A stretch of DNA of 8,035 bases from Euryarchaeota archaeon UBA175. Its GTDB lineage: Archaea; Thermoplasmatota; Poseidoniia; Poseidoniales; Thalassarchaeaceae. Below the pieces are notes generated by a model, which was given only the letters and a program-made list of their open reading frames with translations, was not told where the DNA came from and did no database searches. The stretch spans positions 1 through 8,035 of the forward strand of contig DAFD01000026.1 in the NCBI GenBank assembly GCA_002497895.1. Direction: 5' to 3'. This document shows, piece by piece, positions 1 through 6,511 of the stretch. A program made the translations under genes and the position numbers. Within the stretch, counting starts at the first letter, position 1; every line of letters begins with the position of its first letter.

Positions 1-582
1 GAACACCCACTCACTGCAATGAGGATGGACGAAATCATCGAGCCGGCCGAGCTGCCGATCAAATTAGTTGGAGTTTCACCCTGCTTTCGACGCGAGGTCG
101 GTGCCCACGGTTTGTCCGACCGAGGTATCTGGCGAGTCCACCAATTCACTAAGATCGAACAGATCGTCATCTGTAAGCCCGAGGATTCCTGGACTCATCA
201 CGAGGAATTGCTAACCAATGCCGTCGACCTTTGGGATAGTCTTGGGCTACACTACCGAGTCGTCAATATCTGTACAGGTGATATGGGAACTGTCGCCTCG
301 AAAAAGTACGACCTCGAAGCATGGCTTCCCGGTGCTGGCGCCTACAAAGAAGTCGTATCCTGCTCAAATTGCACCGATTATCAAGCAAATCGCCTCCGCA
401 TGCGCTACCGCACTACAGAAGGTAATTCGGCGGTCCACACGCTGAATTCGACCGCCATTGCAACCAGTCGTGCGCTGGTCGCCATTATGGAACAATATCA
501 GAATGAGGACGGAATGGTCCGAGTCCCAGATGTCCTCATCCCATTCCTAGGCGGCCAGAAGACTCTCGAGCCACTGTCCTGA
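1..582 (+). CDS. serS: Seryl-tRNA synthetase, C-terminal part (5' truncated by window edge)
   Basis: Attaches serine to tRNA-Ser in the cytoplasm; class II aminoacyl-tRNA synthetase. The frame is open from base 1 (first residues EHPLTAM), so the gene begins outside the window and the ATG at 19 is internal. Counting from base 1, about 193 residues are visible. Motif 2 is at residues 24-53, with VSPCFRREVG followed by RGIWRVHQFTKIEQ, which holds the ATP-binding arginines. Motif 3 is at about 147-167, LNSTAIATSRALVAIMEQYQ, with its invariant Arg at 157. The CSNCTDYQANRLRMRYR segment (121-137) just before motif 3 is typical of common (bacterial-type) SerRS rather than the rare methanogen type. 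The C terminus (VPDVLIPFLGG) is also standard. The gene converges on the DUF4126 gene with only 15 bp between the stop codons. Identification is secure; only the missing N-terminal coiled-coil arm cannot be judged. Confidence 0.96.
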   Translation, partial: EHPLTAMRMDEIIEPAELPIKLVGVSPCFRREVGAHGLSDRGIWRVHQFTKIEQIVICKPEDSWTHHEELLTNAVDLWDSLGLHYRVVNICTGDMGTVASKKYDLEAWLPGAGAYKEVVSCSNCTDYQANRLRMRYRTTEGNSAVHTLNSTAIATSRALVAIMEQYQNEDGMVRVPDVLIPFLGGQKTLEPLS

Positions 583-597
583 ACCAATTGAGTTCGT

Positions 598-1182
598 TTA
601 AGCGGACGAAGGGGCGACCTTCTGGCTTGCCTTGAGAACAATCACTCCGATTAGCACGGCTACTATAACCGCAGCTAAAATTGGTAGAACCATCGCGATG
701 AGTGCCAAAATCACACTCGCTAAGTTCTCACCTGTAGAGACGATGGGATTCGCAAAACCTGCAGTGAGCGTAGTCGAAATCCCTCGAGTGACAACGGTTG
801 CTCCCTGCACAATAGCGGTAACACCGCCGCCAGCGATGATAGCCAGTGACCACTGAATCACCGGATCTGTATTGCCTTCGAGAACAAGCGCGGTCATGCC
901 AGACCCAGCAACGACCGCTGCGGGGCTCGCAATAGAATCTAGCAGATTATCCACCCATGGGACGTAATACCCTGCAAATTCAGCCACAGTCGCGACTCCA
1001 AGCAGAATTACAGCCACATTGGAGTCGAAGTACTCGAAGGGAGTATCCATCAAATTCACGTCAACTGCATCGGCGCGGACGGCTATAGAGAGCAAGAATG
1101 GAGGGAGGAAAACTCGGAATCCAGAGGCAGCAGCTAGTCCTAATCCCATGCTCAAGGCAATTATGACGTCGAATTCGTTCAC
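598..1182 (-). CDS. DUF4126 family membrane protein
   Basis: A 194-residue hydrophobic protein of unknown biochemical function. The pattern matches DUF4126 as I know it: an N-terminal helix followed by SGFRVFLPPFLL (about 20-31), a central AEFAGYYVPWVDNLLDSI segment (68-85) and a later GFANPIVSTGENL segment (142-154). Hydrophobic stretches lie at about 5-33, 55-75, 88-101, 109-130 and 155-184, so four to five membrane helices are likely. The start is GTG at 1180-1182. No in-frame ATG lies upstream before a stop, and no convincing Shine-Dalgarno site is visible, so a short or leaderless transcript is plausible. The gene lies just beyond the terminator of the mcc operon, so it probably has its own promoter, and it converges on serS. 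Family assignment is by recalled motif pattern; function is unknown. Confidence 0.85.
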   Translation of the reverse strand: MNEFDVIIALSMGLGLAAASGFRVFLPPFLLSIAVRADAVDVNLMDTPFEYFDSNVAVILLGVATVAEFAGYYVPWVDNLLDSIASPAAVVAGSGMTALVLEGNTDPVIQWSLAIIAGGGVTAIVQGATVVTRGISTTLTAGFANPIVSTGENLASVILALIAMVLPILAAVIVAVLIGVIVLKASQKVAPSSA

Positions 1183-1243
1183 AGTAAACCCACGAATCGG
1201 TCATTATTGAATCCGATGCCGTCATAATCAACATTAAACTATG
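1183..1243 (-). promoter_or_regulatory. Possible promoter region of the DUF4126 gene
   Basis: This AT-rich stretch separates the operon terminator from the GTG start at 1182. On the minus strand it holds AGTTTAATG (1232-1240), the best TATA-box-like sequence, about 50 bases before the start codon. No clear BRE element and no ribosome binding site are visible. The call rests mainly on position, because the upstream operon seems to end at 1244. Confidence 0.2.
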
Positions 1244-1272
1244 AAAAATGGAAAAATCCAAACGATTTTTCC
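1244..1272 (-). terminator. Hairpin plus T-tract terminator closing the mcc operon
   Basis: On the minus strand, directly after the TGA of the last operon gene, there is a perfect 9-bp inverted repeat. In plus-strand terms GGAAAAATC (1250-1258) pairs with GATTTTTCC (1264-1272) around the loop CAAAC. Reading on in the minus direction it is followed at once by a T-rich run (A then TTTTT, 1244-1249). The plus-strand side has no T run after the stem, so it should act on the minus strand only. Archaeal termination mainly needs the T tracts, of which there are two here; the stem would also satisfy a bacterial-type terminator. Confidence 0.7.
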
Positions 1273-1277
1273 CGTCC

Positions 1278-1832
1278 TCAGTTCCATGGGAATTTTACTG
1301 ACCAAACTATGAAATCGAATAGAATACATTGGATTGCAAGCATCAAACTACCAGCCAACAATAGTCCTGAACCATCAATGGAATCTTGGTAAGCGGAATA
1401 AGCAAGAGCGCCCATAAGGAAATTTCCTAATGACACTAGAAATAGAACTCCTACAACTAATATTGGAGTCCAAGAATACTGAGTATTCATGTGAAAAATC
1501 GTGCTTTCCAACCATAGAGCCGAAGGGATTAGTACCAATGCATTAGTAATGAACAAAAGTTGCAATCCTGAACCATCTGATTCAGACCATGGCCAATGCA
1601 TATTTTCCAATGAAGTGGTTTCTAATTGAAAAAGAATAACCCACCAATAGAGTAGATATCCGATTGCTGCGATAAACATGAATGGAATAATTTTACTTTG
1701 CCAAGATAGAGGAATTCCACCCCAGAGTGATTGAGGATCATTGGCTCGGCTAACTCCGTAAACATACGAAAGAAGGACCAATAGGCCAAATATTCCTGTA
1801 AACAGTCGAAGATAGTCGCGAGTCAAATCCAT
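1278..1832 (-). CDS. Unrecognised five-helix membrane protein at operon end
   Basis: A 184-residue protein that I do not recognise as a named family. Five hydrophobic segments are visible at about 10-27, 47-69, 88-108, 121-146 and 154-177. The connecting loops are short, and one is rich in Trp and acidic residues (MHWPWSESDGSG, 78-89). There is no signal peptide cleavage pattern, no cofactor motif and no transporter signature I can name. Its ATG follows the TGA of the biotin carrier gene by 12 bases, in the same frame, with only a weak GGTG as ribosome binding site. It is therefore probably the last gene of the mcc transcript and is followed by the terminator at 1244-1272. It is clearly more AT-rich than its neighbours (about 40% GC in the 60-base line from 1321, which I counted), which may mean a separate origin or relaxed constraint. 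A link to leucine breakdown would be inference from position only. Confidence 0.7.
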   Translation of the reverse strand: MDLTRDYLRLFTGIFGLLVLLSYVYGVSRANDPQSLWGGIPLSWQSKIIPFMFIAAIGYLLYWWVILFQLETTSLENMHWPWSESDGSGLQLLFITNALVLIPSALWLESTIFHMNTQYSWTPILVVGVLFLVSLGNFLMGALAYSAYQDSIDGSGLLLAGSLMLAIQCILFDFIVWSVKFPWN

Positions 1833-1844
1833 AGAAACACCAAA

Positions 1845-2345
1845 TCATTCTCCAAGTTCTACAAGTGTATCGCCCATATCTACACGATCACCAATAGCGA
1901 AATTTACTGCGATGACTTCCCCGGCCCTCGGAGCCTGAATACGATGTTCCATCTTCATCGCCTCCATCACCAGCAGTGTCTGTCCTTCGCGAACTCGTTG
2001 GCCCTCATTAACCTGAACTTCGAGGATAGTCCCCGGCATTGGTGCAGTCAGACCACCCTCTCCTGCATCCGAATCTGCACTACCTGTTTCGTGGCCATTG
2101 ATGACGTGGATGCGGCCGTCGAGGTGAATCCACCATGAGTCGCCGACCTTGGCGACATGGGCAAATTGTGCTTGTCCGTTTACTTCGACGAGCAGACGGC
2201 CTGGTTGGTTATCGCGTGCGACTGAGATTTCGCTGTGCGTCTGCTCGACTCCTTCACTCGTGAATCCAGTGAGTGTTAGTGTCCCCTCAGTATCGGTTAG
2301 CTTGGCGGTGTACCGCTCGCTTGATTCTCCAACACTCCACTCCAT
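1845..2345 (-). CDS. Biotin carboxyl carrier protein with BT-like N-terminal part (C-terminal half of split MCC alpha subunit)
   Basis: A 166-residue protein carrying the biotin that shuttles carboxyl groups between the biotin carboxylase and the MccB carboxyltransferase. Residues 99-166 form a biotinyl/lipoyl domain with APMPGTI (101-107) and the biotinylation motif VMEAMKMEH, in which Lys131 would be biotinylated. The hairpin GDRVDMGDTLVELGE closes the domain. Residues about 10-83 resemble the BT (beta subunit-binding) barrel found in MCC and PCC alpha chains, including WWIHLDGRIHVI (71-82). An acidic, Ser/Gly-rich linker (about 85-98) joins the two. In most organisms these domains are fused behind the biotin carboxylase; here they are a separate gene starting 9 bases after its TGA and in the same frame. 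A GAGGTGA site overlaps that stop codon. It could also serve another acyl-CoA carboxylase, but the operon points to MCC. Confidence 0.92.
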   Translation of the reverse strand: MEWSVGESSERYTAKLTDTEGTLTLTGFTSEGVEQTHSEISVARDNQPGRLLVEVNGQAQFAHVAKVGDSWWIHLDGRIHVINGHETGSADSDAGEGGLTAPMPGTILEVQVNEGQRVREGQTLLVMEAMKMEHRIQAPRAGEVIAVNFAIGDRVDMGDTLVELGE

Positions 2346-2357
2346 TTTCTCACCTCA
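2346..2357 (-). promoter_or_regulatory. Ribosome binding site overlapping the biotin carboxylase stop codon
   Basis: On the minus strand the junction reads TGA-GGTGAG-AAA-ATG. The stop codon's GA plus GGTGA makes GAGGTGA, a seven-base match to the Shine-Dalgarno sequence complementary to archaeal 16S rRNA ends. It sits 4 bases before the ATG of the biotin carrier gene. It decides that start and argues for two separate proteins by coupled translation rather than one interrupted gene. Confidence 0.7.
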
Positions 2358-3911
2358 GGGGAAGGACCTCGACAATGTCCTGAATGGGTCACCAGCATGG
2401 CCAGTGTGTTCGTCTGTGGTTGATTGAGATAAGCCGCCTGCGCCGAGGCGATCGAGTCCAAGACGGCTTGCGGCCGCTGCGATTGCCACGAGAGTTGCAG
2501 GATTAGCCTCGGGTTCTGCGAAGTCAGAGATATTTCTTGAATCGAGGTAATCTGTTGTGATGCCGCCAGATGTGAAATCAGGATGCTGGGCCATCTGACG
2601 GAGAAATCCAATGTTGGTTGTGACACCGAGCGCACGTAGGTTGGCCAGCGCATTATCGAGGCGGCGTGCAGCTGCTGTGCGCGTTGGCGCGTGGACGATG
2701 AGTTTGGCAAGCATCGGATCGAATTCGACTGTTACAGCATCGCCCTCGCGCACTCCGGTATCAACGCGAATACCCGGACCGGCTGGCTCTCGCCACATAG
2801 CCAAATCACCAATCGCCGGTAGGAATCCCTTGCTCGGGTCCTCTGCGTAGATTCGCGCCTCCATGGCATGGCCAGTGATGCCGATGTCTGATTGAGTAAG
2901 TCCCAGCGGCATACCTGCGGCGACCTCGAATTGCTTCTGTACCAAGTCGACACCGGTGATCATCTCAGTGACCGGGTGTTCAACTTGCAATCGAGTGTTC
3001 ATCTCGAGGAAGAAGAACTCCCCTCTTTCCGAGAGGAGGAACTCGACTGTCCCGGCCCCCTCGTAATCGACTGCCATGGCCGCTTGAACAGCCGCCTCAC
3101 CCATCGCCGAGCGAATCGCTGGAGTGACCGCCGGGCTCGGCGCCTCTTCGATGACTTTCTGATGGCGCCGTTGCAATGAACAATCTCGCTCGTTGAGATG
3201 AATGCAATTTCCGAGAGAGTCAGCCATGACTTGAATCTCGACGTGGCGCGCACCGGTCAGTAATCGCTCGACATAGACGGTGCCATCACCGAAAGCGGCG
3301 GTAGCCTCGCGAGCAGCCGCCTCGTACTCGGTTCTGAGCATCTTAGGCTCGTGCACAGCACGCATTCCTTTGCCTCCACCACCGGCACTCGCCTTGAGCA
3401 GCAGCGGATAGCCCACGCGAGCAGCCGCAGCAGCCAATACTCCAAGGTGATCTACCGATTCTGAAATTGCAATCTCTTCACCCGGAATAACCGGCACGCC
3501 AGACTCAATCATCCGTCGGCGTGCCGAAATCTTGTCACCCATCGTTTCGATAGCGCCGGCTGGAGGACCAATCCAAATCAGTCCAGCCGCCTTCACAGCA
3601 TTAGCGAAGTCAGCCCGTTCGGAGAGGAATCCAAAACCAGGGTGAATCGCTTGTGCCCCGGAACTTCGTGCCGCCTCGATAATCGCCTCAGCATTGAGAT
3701 AAGTCTCAGCCAAGCTAGCTCCCGGAAGATGAACCGCTTCATCAGCAGTTTCGACGTGTAAAGACCCAGCATCTGAGTCAGAAAACAAGGCAACTCCGCG
3801 TAGACCAGACTCGCTCGCAGCCCGCAATACACGAACTGCAATTTCACCACGATTTGCTACCAAAACGGTATCGAATGAACGAGGAGCGCCGACCATCCAT
3901 TCAGGAATCAT
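2355..3911 (-). CDS. mccA: Biotin carboxylase, stand-alone (N-terminal half of split MCC alpha subunit)
   Basis: ATP-dependent carboxylation of carrier-bound biotin, the first half-reaction of 3-methylcrotonyl-CoA carboxylase. The 518 residues show the biotin carboxylase domains in order. The N-terminal domain has VLVANRGEIAVRV (16-28) and HPGFGFLSE (90-98). The ATP-grasp domain has the glycine-rich loop KASAGGGGKGMR (173-184), ERDCSLQRRHQKVIEEAPSP (241-260) and FLEMNTRLQVEHPVTE (301-316) with the catalytic Arg308. The C-terminal domain has GHAMEARIYAEDPSKGFLPA (347-366). The latter pattern is that of MCC/PCC alpha chains. The tail (about 470-518) corresponds to the linker of single-chain alpha subunits and ends at DPFRTLSRSFP, where those chains would continue into the BT domain. 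The ATG follows the liuC stop by 9 bases with a GAGGTGA site. Length fits a stand-alone carboxylase plus a short tail. Substrate specificity is inferred from the operon; a shared acyl-CoA carboxylase subunit is possible. Confidence 0.95.
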   Translation of the reverse strand: MIPEWMVGAPRSFDTVLVANRGEIAVRVLRAASESGLRGVALFSDSDAGSLHVETADEAVHLPGASLAETYLNAEAIIEAARSSGAQAIHPGFGFLSERADFANAVKAAGLIWIGPPAGAIETMGDKISARRRMIESGVPVIPGEEIAISESVDHLGVLAAAAARVGYPLLLKASAGGGGKGMRAVHEPKMLRTEYEAAAREATAAFGDGTVYVERLLTGARHVEIQVMADSLGNCIHLNERDCSLQRRHQKVIEEAPSPAVTPAIRSAMGEAAVQAAMAVDYEGAGTVEFLLSERGEFFFLEMNTRLQVEHPVTEMITGVDLVQKQFEVAAGMPLGLTQSDIGITGHAMEARIYAEDPSKGFLPAIGDLAMWREPAGPGIRVDTGVREGDAVTVEFDPMLAKLIVHAPTRTAAARRLDNALANLRALGVTTNIGFLRQMAQHPDFTSGGITTDYLDSRNISDFAEPEANPATLVAIAAAASRLGLDRLGAGGLSQSTTDEHTGHAGDPFRTLSRSFP

Positions 3912-3923
3912 CGCCTCACCTCA
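3912..3923 (-). promoter_or_regulatory. Ribosome binding site overlapping the liuC stop codon
   Basis: The minus strand reads TGA-GGTGAG-GCG-ATG, the same layout and the same first nine bases as the junction at 2343-2357. GAGGTGA overlaps the upstream stop and lies 4 bases before the biotin carboxylase ATG, which supports that start and coupled translation. Confidence 0.65.
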
Positions 3924-4793
3924 CTCTTCGGGTGCCCAATCGGGCTTGCGCCGCTCAAGGAAAGAGGACAGGCCCTCTTGACCCTCCCCTGAACCACGCA
4001 TCTGGCTTGTCTTGTCAAGAGTCCAGAGTCTCAGTTCCTCGTCGCTGGCCATCCAACGATCGAAGGTCATGGCCAAGCGCTTCGATTCGGCTACAGCCAT
4101 CGGGCCGGTAGTCAGCACATCGCCGATGGTCCGGTCAATCGCCTCGTCGAATCCCAACGGCGAATCGACGACCTCGTTAAGCCAGCCGATTCGCAATCCC
4201 TCTTCGGCACTGACTCGGCTCGCCAGCATCGAAAGGCGGCGGAATTGAGCGCTGCCGAGCCGGCGATAGACGTAGGGTCCGATGACGGCGGGAAGAATCC
4301 CGAGTTTTCCCTCGGATAATGCGATGCGGGTGCGTGGCTCGCCAATCGAATGATCGACGCATGCGACCAATCCAGCCCCACCACCCAGAGCCACACCCTG
4401 AATTGCTCCGATAGTGAAACAAGGGTGTGCCCACAATGAATTGAACAAACGGTCGAGACGCTCAGAATCAGCACGATTAGCCGCTGGGCCAGCGGCTCCA
4501 GCGTCTCGCATCATATTGATGTCAGCACCTGCGCAGAAGTGCTTACCATCGCCTCGCAGGACAATTACGCGAAGGTACGCAGCACCATCTGGGTCGGTGA
4601 GAACTTGTGTGGTGCCAACTGAGCGCTCCTCCATCCAGTGAAGTGCATCAACCAGTTCCGAAATCAATTGAACATTGAGCGCGTTGAAGACATCTGAACG
4701 GCGCAGGGTCAGACGAGCGACCGCGCCATGGATATCGAGACTGCACAATTGAGAGGCAGGCATCTCATCACTCATCCGTGCGCGTTGTTCCAT
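3921..4793 (-). CDS. liuC: Enoyl-CoA hydratase/crotonase family, probable methylglutaconyl-CoA hydratase
   Basis: Probably hydrates 3-methylglutaconyl-CoA to HMG-CoA, the step after MCC in leucine breakdown. The 290-residue crotonase fold shows VARLTLRRSDVFNALN near 25-40, the first oxyanion-hole segment HFCAGADINMM (85-95), the second GVALGGGAGLVACVD (133-147) and SEGKLGILPAVIGPYVYRRLG (160-180). Glu161 lies at the site of one catalytic glutamate of enoyl-CoA hydratase. The other glutamate site (GGGCE in that enzyme) is Gly141 here; as I recall, bacterial LiuC proteins also have Gly there. The C terminus GQEGLSSFLERRKPDW is typical of crotonases. Residues 60-73 form a short extra loop. The ATG at 4793 comes 4 bases after the mccB stop; a second ATG at residue 7 (4775) is an alternative start. 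Placement between the MCC subunits supports this function over a general beta-oxidation hydratase. Confidence 0.9.
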   Translation of the reverse strand: MEQRARMSDEMPASQLCSLDIHGAVARLTLRRSDVFNALNVQLISELVDALHWMEERSVGTTQVLTDPDGAAYLRVIVLRGDGKHFCAGADINMMRDAGAAGPAANRADSERLDRLFNSLWAHPCFTIGAIQGVALGGGAGLVACVDHSIGEPRTRIALSEGKLGILPAVIGPYVYRRLGSAQFRRLSMLASRVSAEEGLRIGWLNEVVDSPLGFDEAIDRTIGDVLTTGPMAVAESKRLAMTFDRWMASDEELRLWTLDKTSQMRGSGEGQEGLSSFLERRKPDWAPEE

Positions 4794-4797
4794 TCAA

Positions 4798-6408
4798 TCA
4801 CATCCTGAAAACGCCGTAATCCTGTTCTGGGAACGGCGCGTTTAGACTCGCTGAAATTGCCAAGCCCAGCACATCACGAGTATCGCGCGGGTCGATGACG
4901 CCGTCGTCCCATAACCGCGCAGTAGAGTAGTAAGGCGATCCTTCAGTCTCGTATTTCTCGAGAATCGGTCGACGAAACTCCTCCAACTCAGAATCACTCA
5001 TCGGAGGCAAACCCTCGCGGGCCCGCTGATCTTGTTTGACCGTCGCTAGGACATCAGCAGCCTGCGGGCCGCCCATCACAGAAATGCGCGCATTCGGCCA
5101 CATGAATAGGAATCGGGGGTCATACGCGCGCCCGCACATACCGTAATTTCCAGCTCCGTGCGAGCCACCAATAATCACCGTGAATTTAGGCACTGGAACG
5201 CAGGATACGGCCGTGACCAACTTGGCTCCATCCTTAGCAATTCCACCCGATTCAGCGTCACGGCCGACCATAAATCCAGTAATATTCTGCAAGAAAATCA
5301 ATGGTACACCACGCTGTCCACATAGTTCGACAAAGTGAGCACCTTTGAGTGAGGATTCAGAAAACAGAATCCCGTTGTTGGCGACGATTCCGACGGGGTA
5401 GCCGTGAATGCGAGCAAAACCGCAAACCAAAGTCGCCCCATAGCGTGGTTTGAACTCGTGAAATCGCGACCCGTCGACGATGCGAGCAATTACTTCTCTA
5501 ACATCGACTGGAGTGCGATTATCGCTTGGAATAATACCCATCAAATCCTCAGATTCGTAGGCTGGATCTTCCACCGGTTTAACGTCCAAACGCTGCTTCG
5601 GGTCGATATTCAAATTCTCCACAACATTGCGGACCATACGCAGGGCGTCCTCCTCTGTTTCAGCGAAATGGTCGGCCACACCCGACTCACGGGTGTGGAC
5701 ATCAGCGCCGCCCAAATCTTCGGCGCTGACCTCTTCGCCGGTCGCTGCCTTGACGAGAGGGGGTCCGGCGAGGAAAATCGTTCCATTTCCTTTGACAATA
5801 ATCGATTCGTCAGACATCGCTGGAACGTATGCTCCTCCCGCAGTGCAACTGCCAAGGACTGCTGCGACCTGAGGGATGCCTTTGCCGGACATCATCGCTT
5901 GATTACGGAAGATGCGGCCGAAGTGGCCGATGTCCGGGAAAACCTCGTCTTGCATCGGGAGGAAGGCTCCGCCGCTATCGACAAGGTAGACACAAGGGAG
6001 ATTGTTGACATCGGCCACATCTTGGGCGCGGATGTGTTTCTTGACTGTCATTGGATAGTATGAGCCGCCCTTGACGGTCGCGTCATTAGCGACAAAGAGG
6101 CATTCGCGACCGTGGATGACACCTATTCCTGTGATTATTCCAGCCGAGTGAGCCTTGCCATCGTAGAGTCCGTTTGCGGCAAGGCTTGAGAGTTCAAGAA
6201 AGGGACTTCCCGGATCGCAAATCTCGGCGATTCGCTCCCTTGGGAGCATTTTGTTTCGAGCGCGGTGACGCTCGACATATTTGCCGCCTCCACCCTCTTT
6301 GACGGCTGCAAGACGCTCCTTGAGGTCGGCGGCTAAAGCGAGATTATGTTCGCGTCTACGTTGCCAATCAGGACCTGAACGCTCGACTCGGGTCGGCAAT
6401 CTATCCAT
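4798..6408 (-). CDS. mccB: 3-Methylcrotonyl-CoA carboxylase beta subunit (carboxyltransferase)
   Basis: Transfers the carboxyl group from carboxybiotin to 3-methylcrotonyl-CoA, giving 3-methylglutaconyl-CoA. With the ATG at 6408 the protein has 536 residues, close to the usual MccB length. Visible marks are [15 protein letters not shown] (46-60), [13 protein letters not shown] (113-125), [12 protein letters not shown] (140-151), [15 protein letters not shown] (187-201) and [19 protein letters not shown] (209-227), the last being an MCC-type signature. The C-terminal crotonase-like half has QNITGFMVG (374-382) and [20 protein letters not shown] (412-431). Both acyl-CoA and carboxybiotin oxyanion segments are therefore present. 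A longer reading from a GTG at 6483 would add 25 residues that do not resemble the family N terminus and run through an inverted repeat, so I prefer 6408; neither start has a strong ribosome binding site. First gene of the mcc operon, 4 bases before liuC. Geranyl-CoA carboxylase is a less likely alternative. Confidence 0.96.
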   Translation of the reverse strand: MDRLPTRVERSGPDWQRRREHNLALAADLKERLAAVKEGGGGKYVERHRARNKMLPRERIAEICDPGSPFLELSSLAANGLYDGKAHSAGIITGIGVIHGRECLFVANDATVKGGSYYPMTVKKHIRAQDVADVNNLPCVYLVDSGGAFLPMQDEVFPDIGHFGRIFRNQAMMSGKGIPQVAAVLGSCTAGGAYVPAMSDESIIVKGNGTIFLAGPPLVKAATGEEVSAEDLGGADVHTRESGVADHFAETEEDALRMVRNVVENLNIDPKQRLDVKPVEDPAYESEDLMGIIPSDNRTPVDVREVIARIVDGSRFHEFKPRYGATLVCGFARIHGYPVGIVANNGILFSESSLKGAHFVELCGQRGVPLIFLQNITGFMVGRDAESGGIAKDGAKLVTAVSCVPVPKFTVIIGGSHGAGNYGMCGRAYDPRFLFMWPNARISVMGGPQAADVLATVKQDQRAREGLPPMSDSELEEFRRPILEKYETEGSPYYSTARLWDDGVIDPRDTRDVLGLAISASLNAPFPEQDYGVFRM

Positions 6409-6454
6409 GGCTCTCAACACCCGAGATTGCCGGCGAACCTTGAATCCAATGGAT

Positions 6455-6473
6455 ACGACATCTATGATGTCGT
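6455..6473. promoter_or_regulatory. Perfect inverted repeat before mccB, possible operator
   Basis: ACGACATC-TAT-GATGTCGT: two perfect 8-bp arms around a 3-bp centre, 19 bp in all, the size of a typical dimeric regulator site. It lies 47-65 bases upstream of the preferred mccB ATG and downstream of the terminator-like element behind the DUF63 gene, which is where the operon's promoter should be. If mccB instead starts at the GTG at 6483 the repeat would be coding. No regulator gene is in the window. Confidence 0.35.
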
Positions 6474-6486
6474 GATTAGACACGTG

Positions 6487-6506
6487 AAAAAGCTCGGCCG
6501 TTCGAG
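6487..6506 (-). terminator. Weak terminator-like element after the DUF63 gene
   Basis: Just past the DUF63 stop, the minus strand has CTCG (6503-6506) and CGAG (6493-6496) forming a 4-bp stem with a 6-base loop, then C and five T residues (6487-6491). The stem is short, but a T5 run is enough for many archaeal terminators. If real, it separates DUF63 from the mcc operon. Confidence 0.35.
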
Positions 6507-6511
6507 TTGAA

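Noticed and set aside
583..597. Possible shared terminator between serS and the DUF4126 gene
   Set aside because: Only 15 bp separate the stops, with no stem or T run on either strand; any terminators would lie inside the opposing gene and cannot be seen.
1061..1261. 66-codon minus-strand frame starting with ATG upstream of the DUF4126 GTG start
   Set aside because: It overlaps the DUF4126 gene in another phase, has no motif and would run through the terminator region; the DUF4126 family pattern fixes the true frame.
2355..2357. TGA between biotin carboxylase and carrier as a selenocysteine codon
   Set aside because: There is no selenocysteine at this site in carboxylases that I know of, no obvious SECIS-like hairpin nearby, and a well-formed ribosome site and ATG follow at once.
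2297..2710. 137-codon minus-strand frame bridging the biotin carboxylase/carrier junction in another phase
   Set aside because: It could suggest a frameshift joining the two genes, but the genes are already in the same frame as each other and their motifs run up to the junction; this is a shadow frame.
5404..6063. 219-codon open frame on the plus strand
   Set aside because: It lies fully antisense to the conserved core of mccB, whose motifs fix the coding strand; the antisense product has no recognisable domain.
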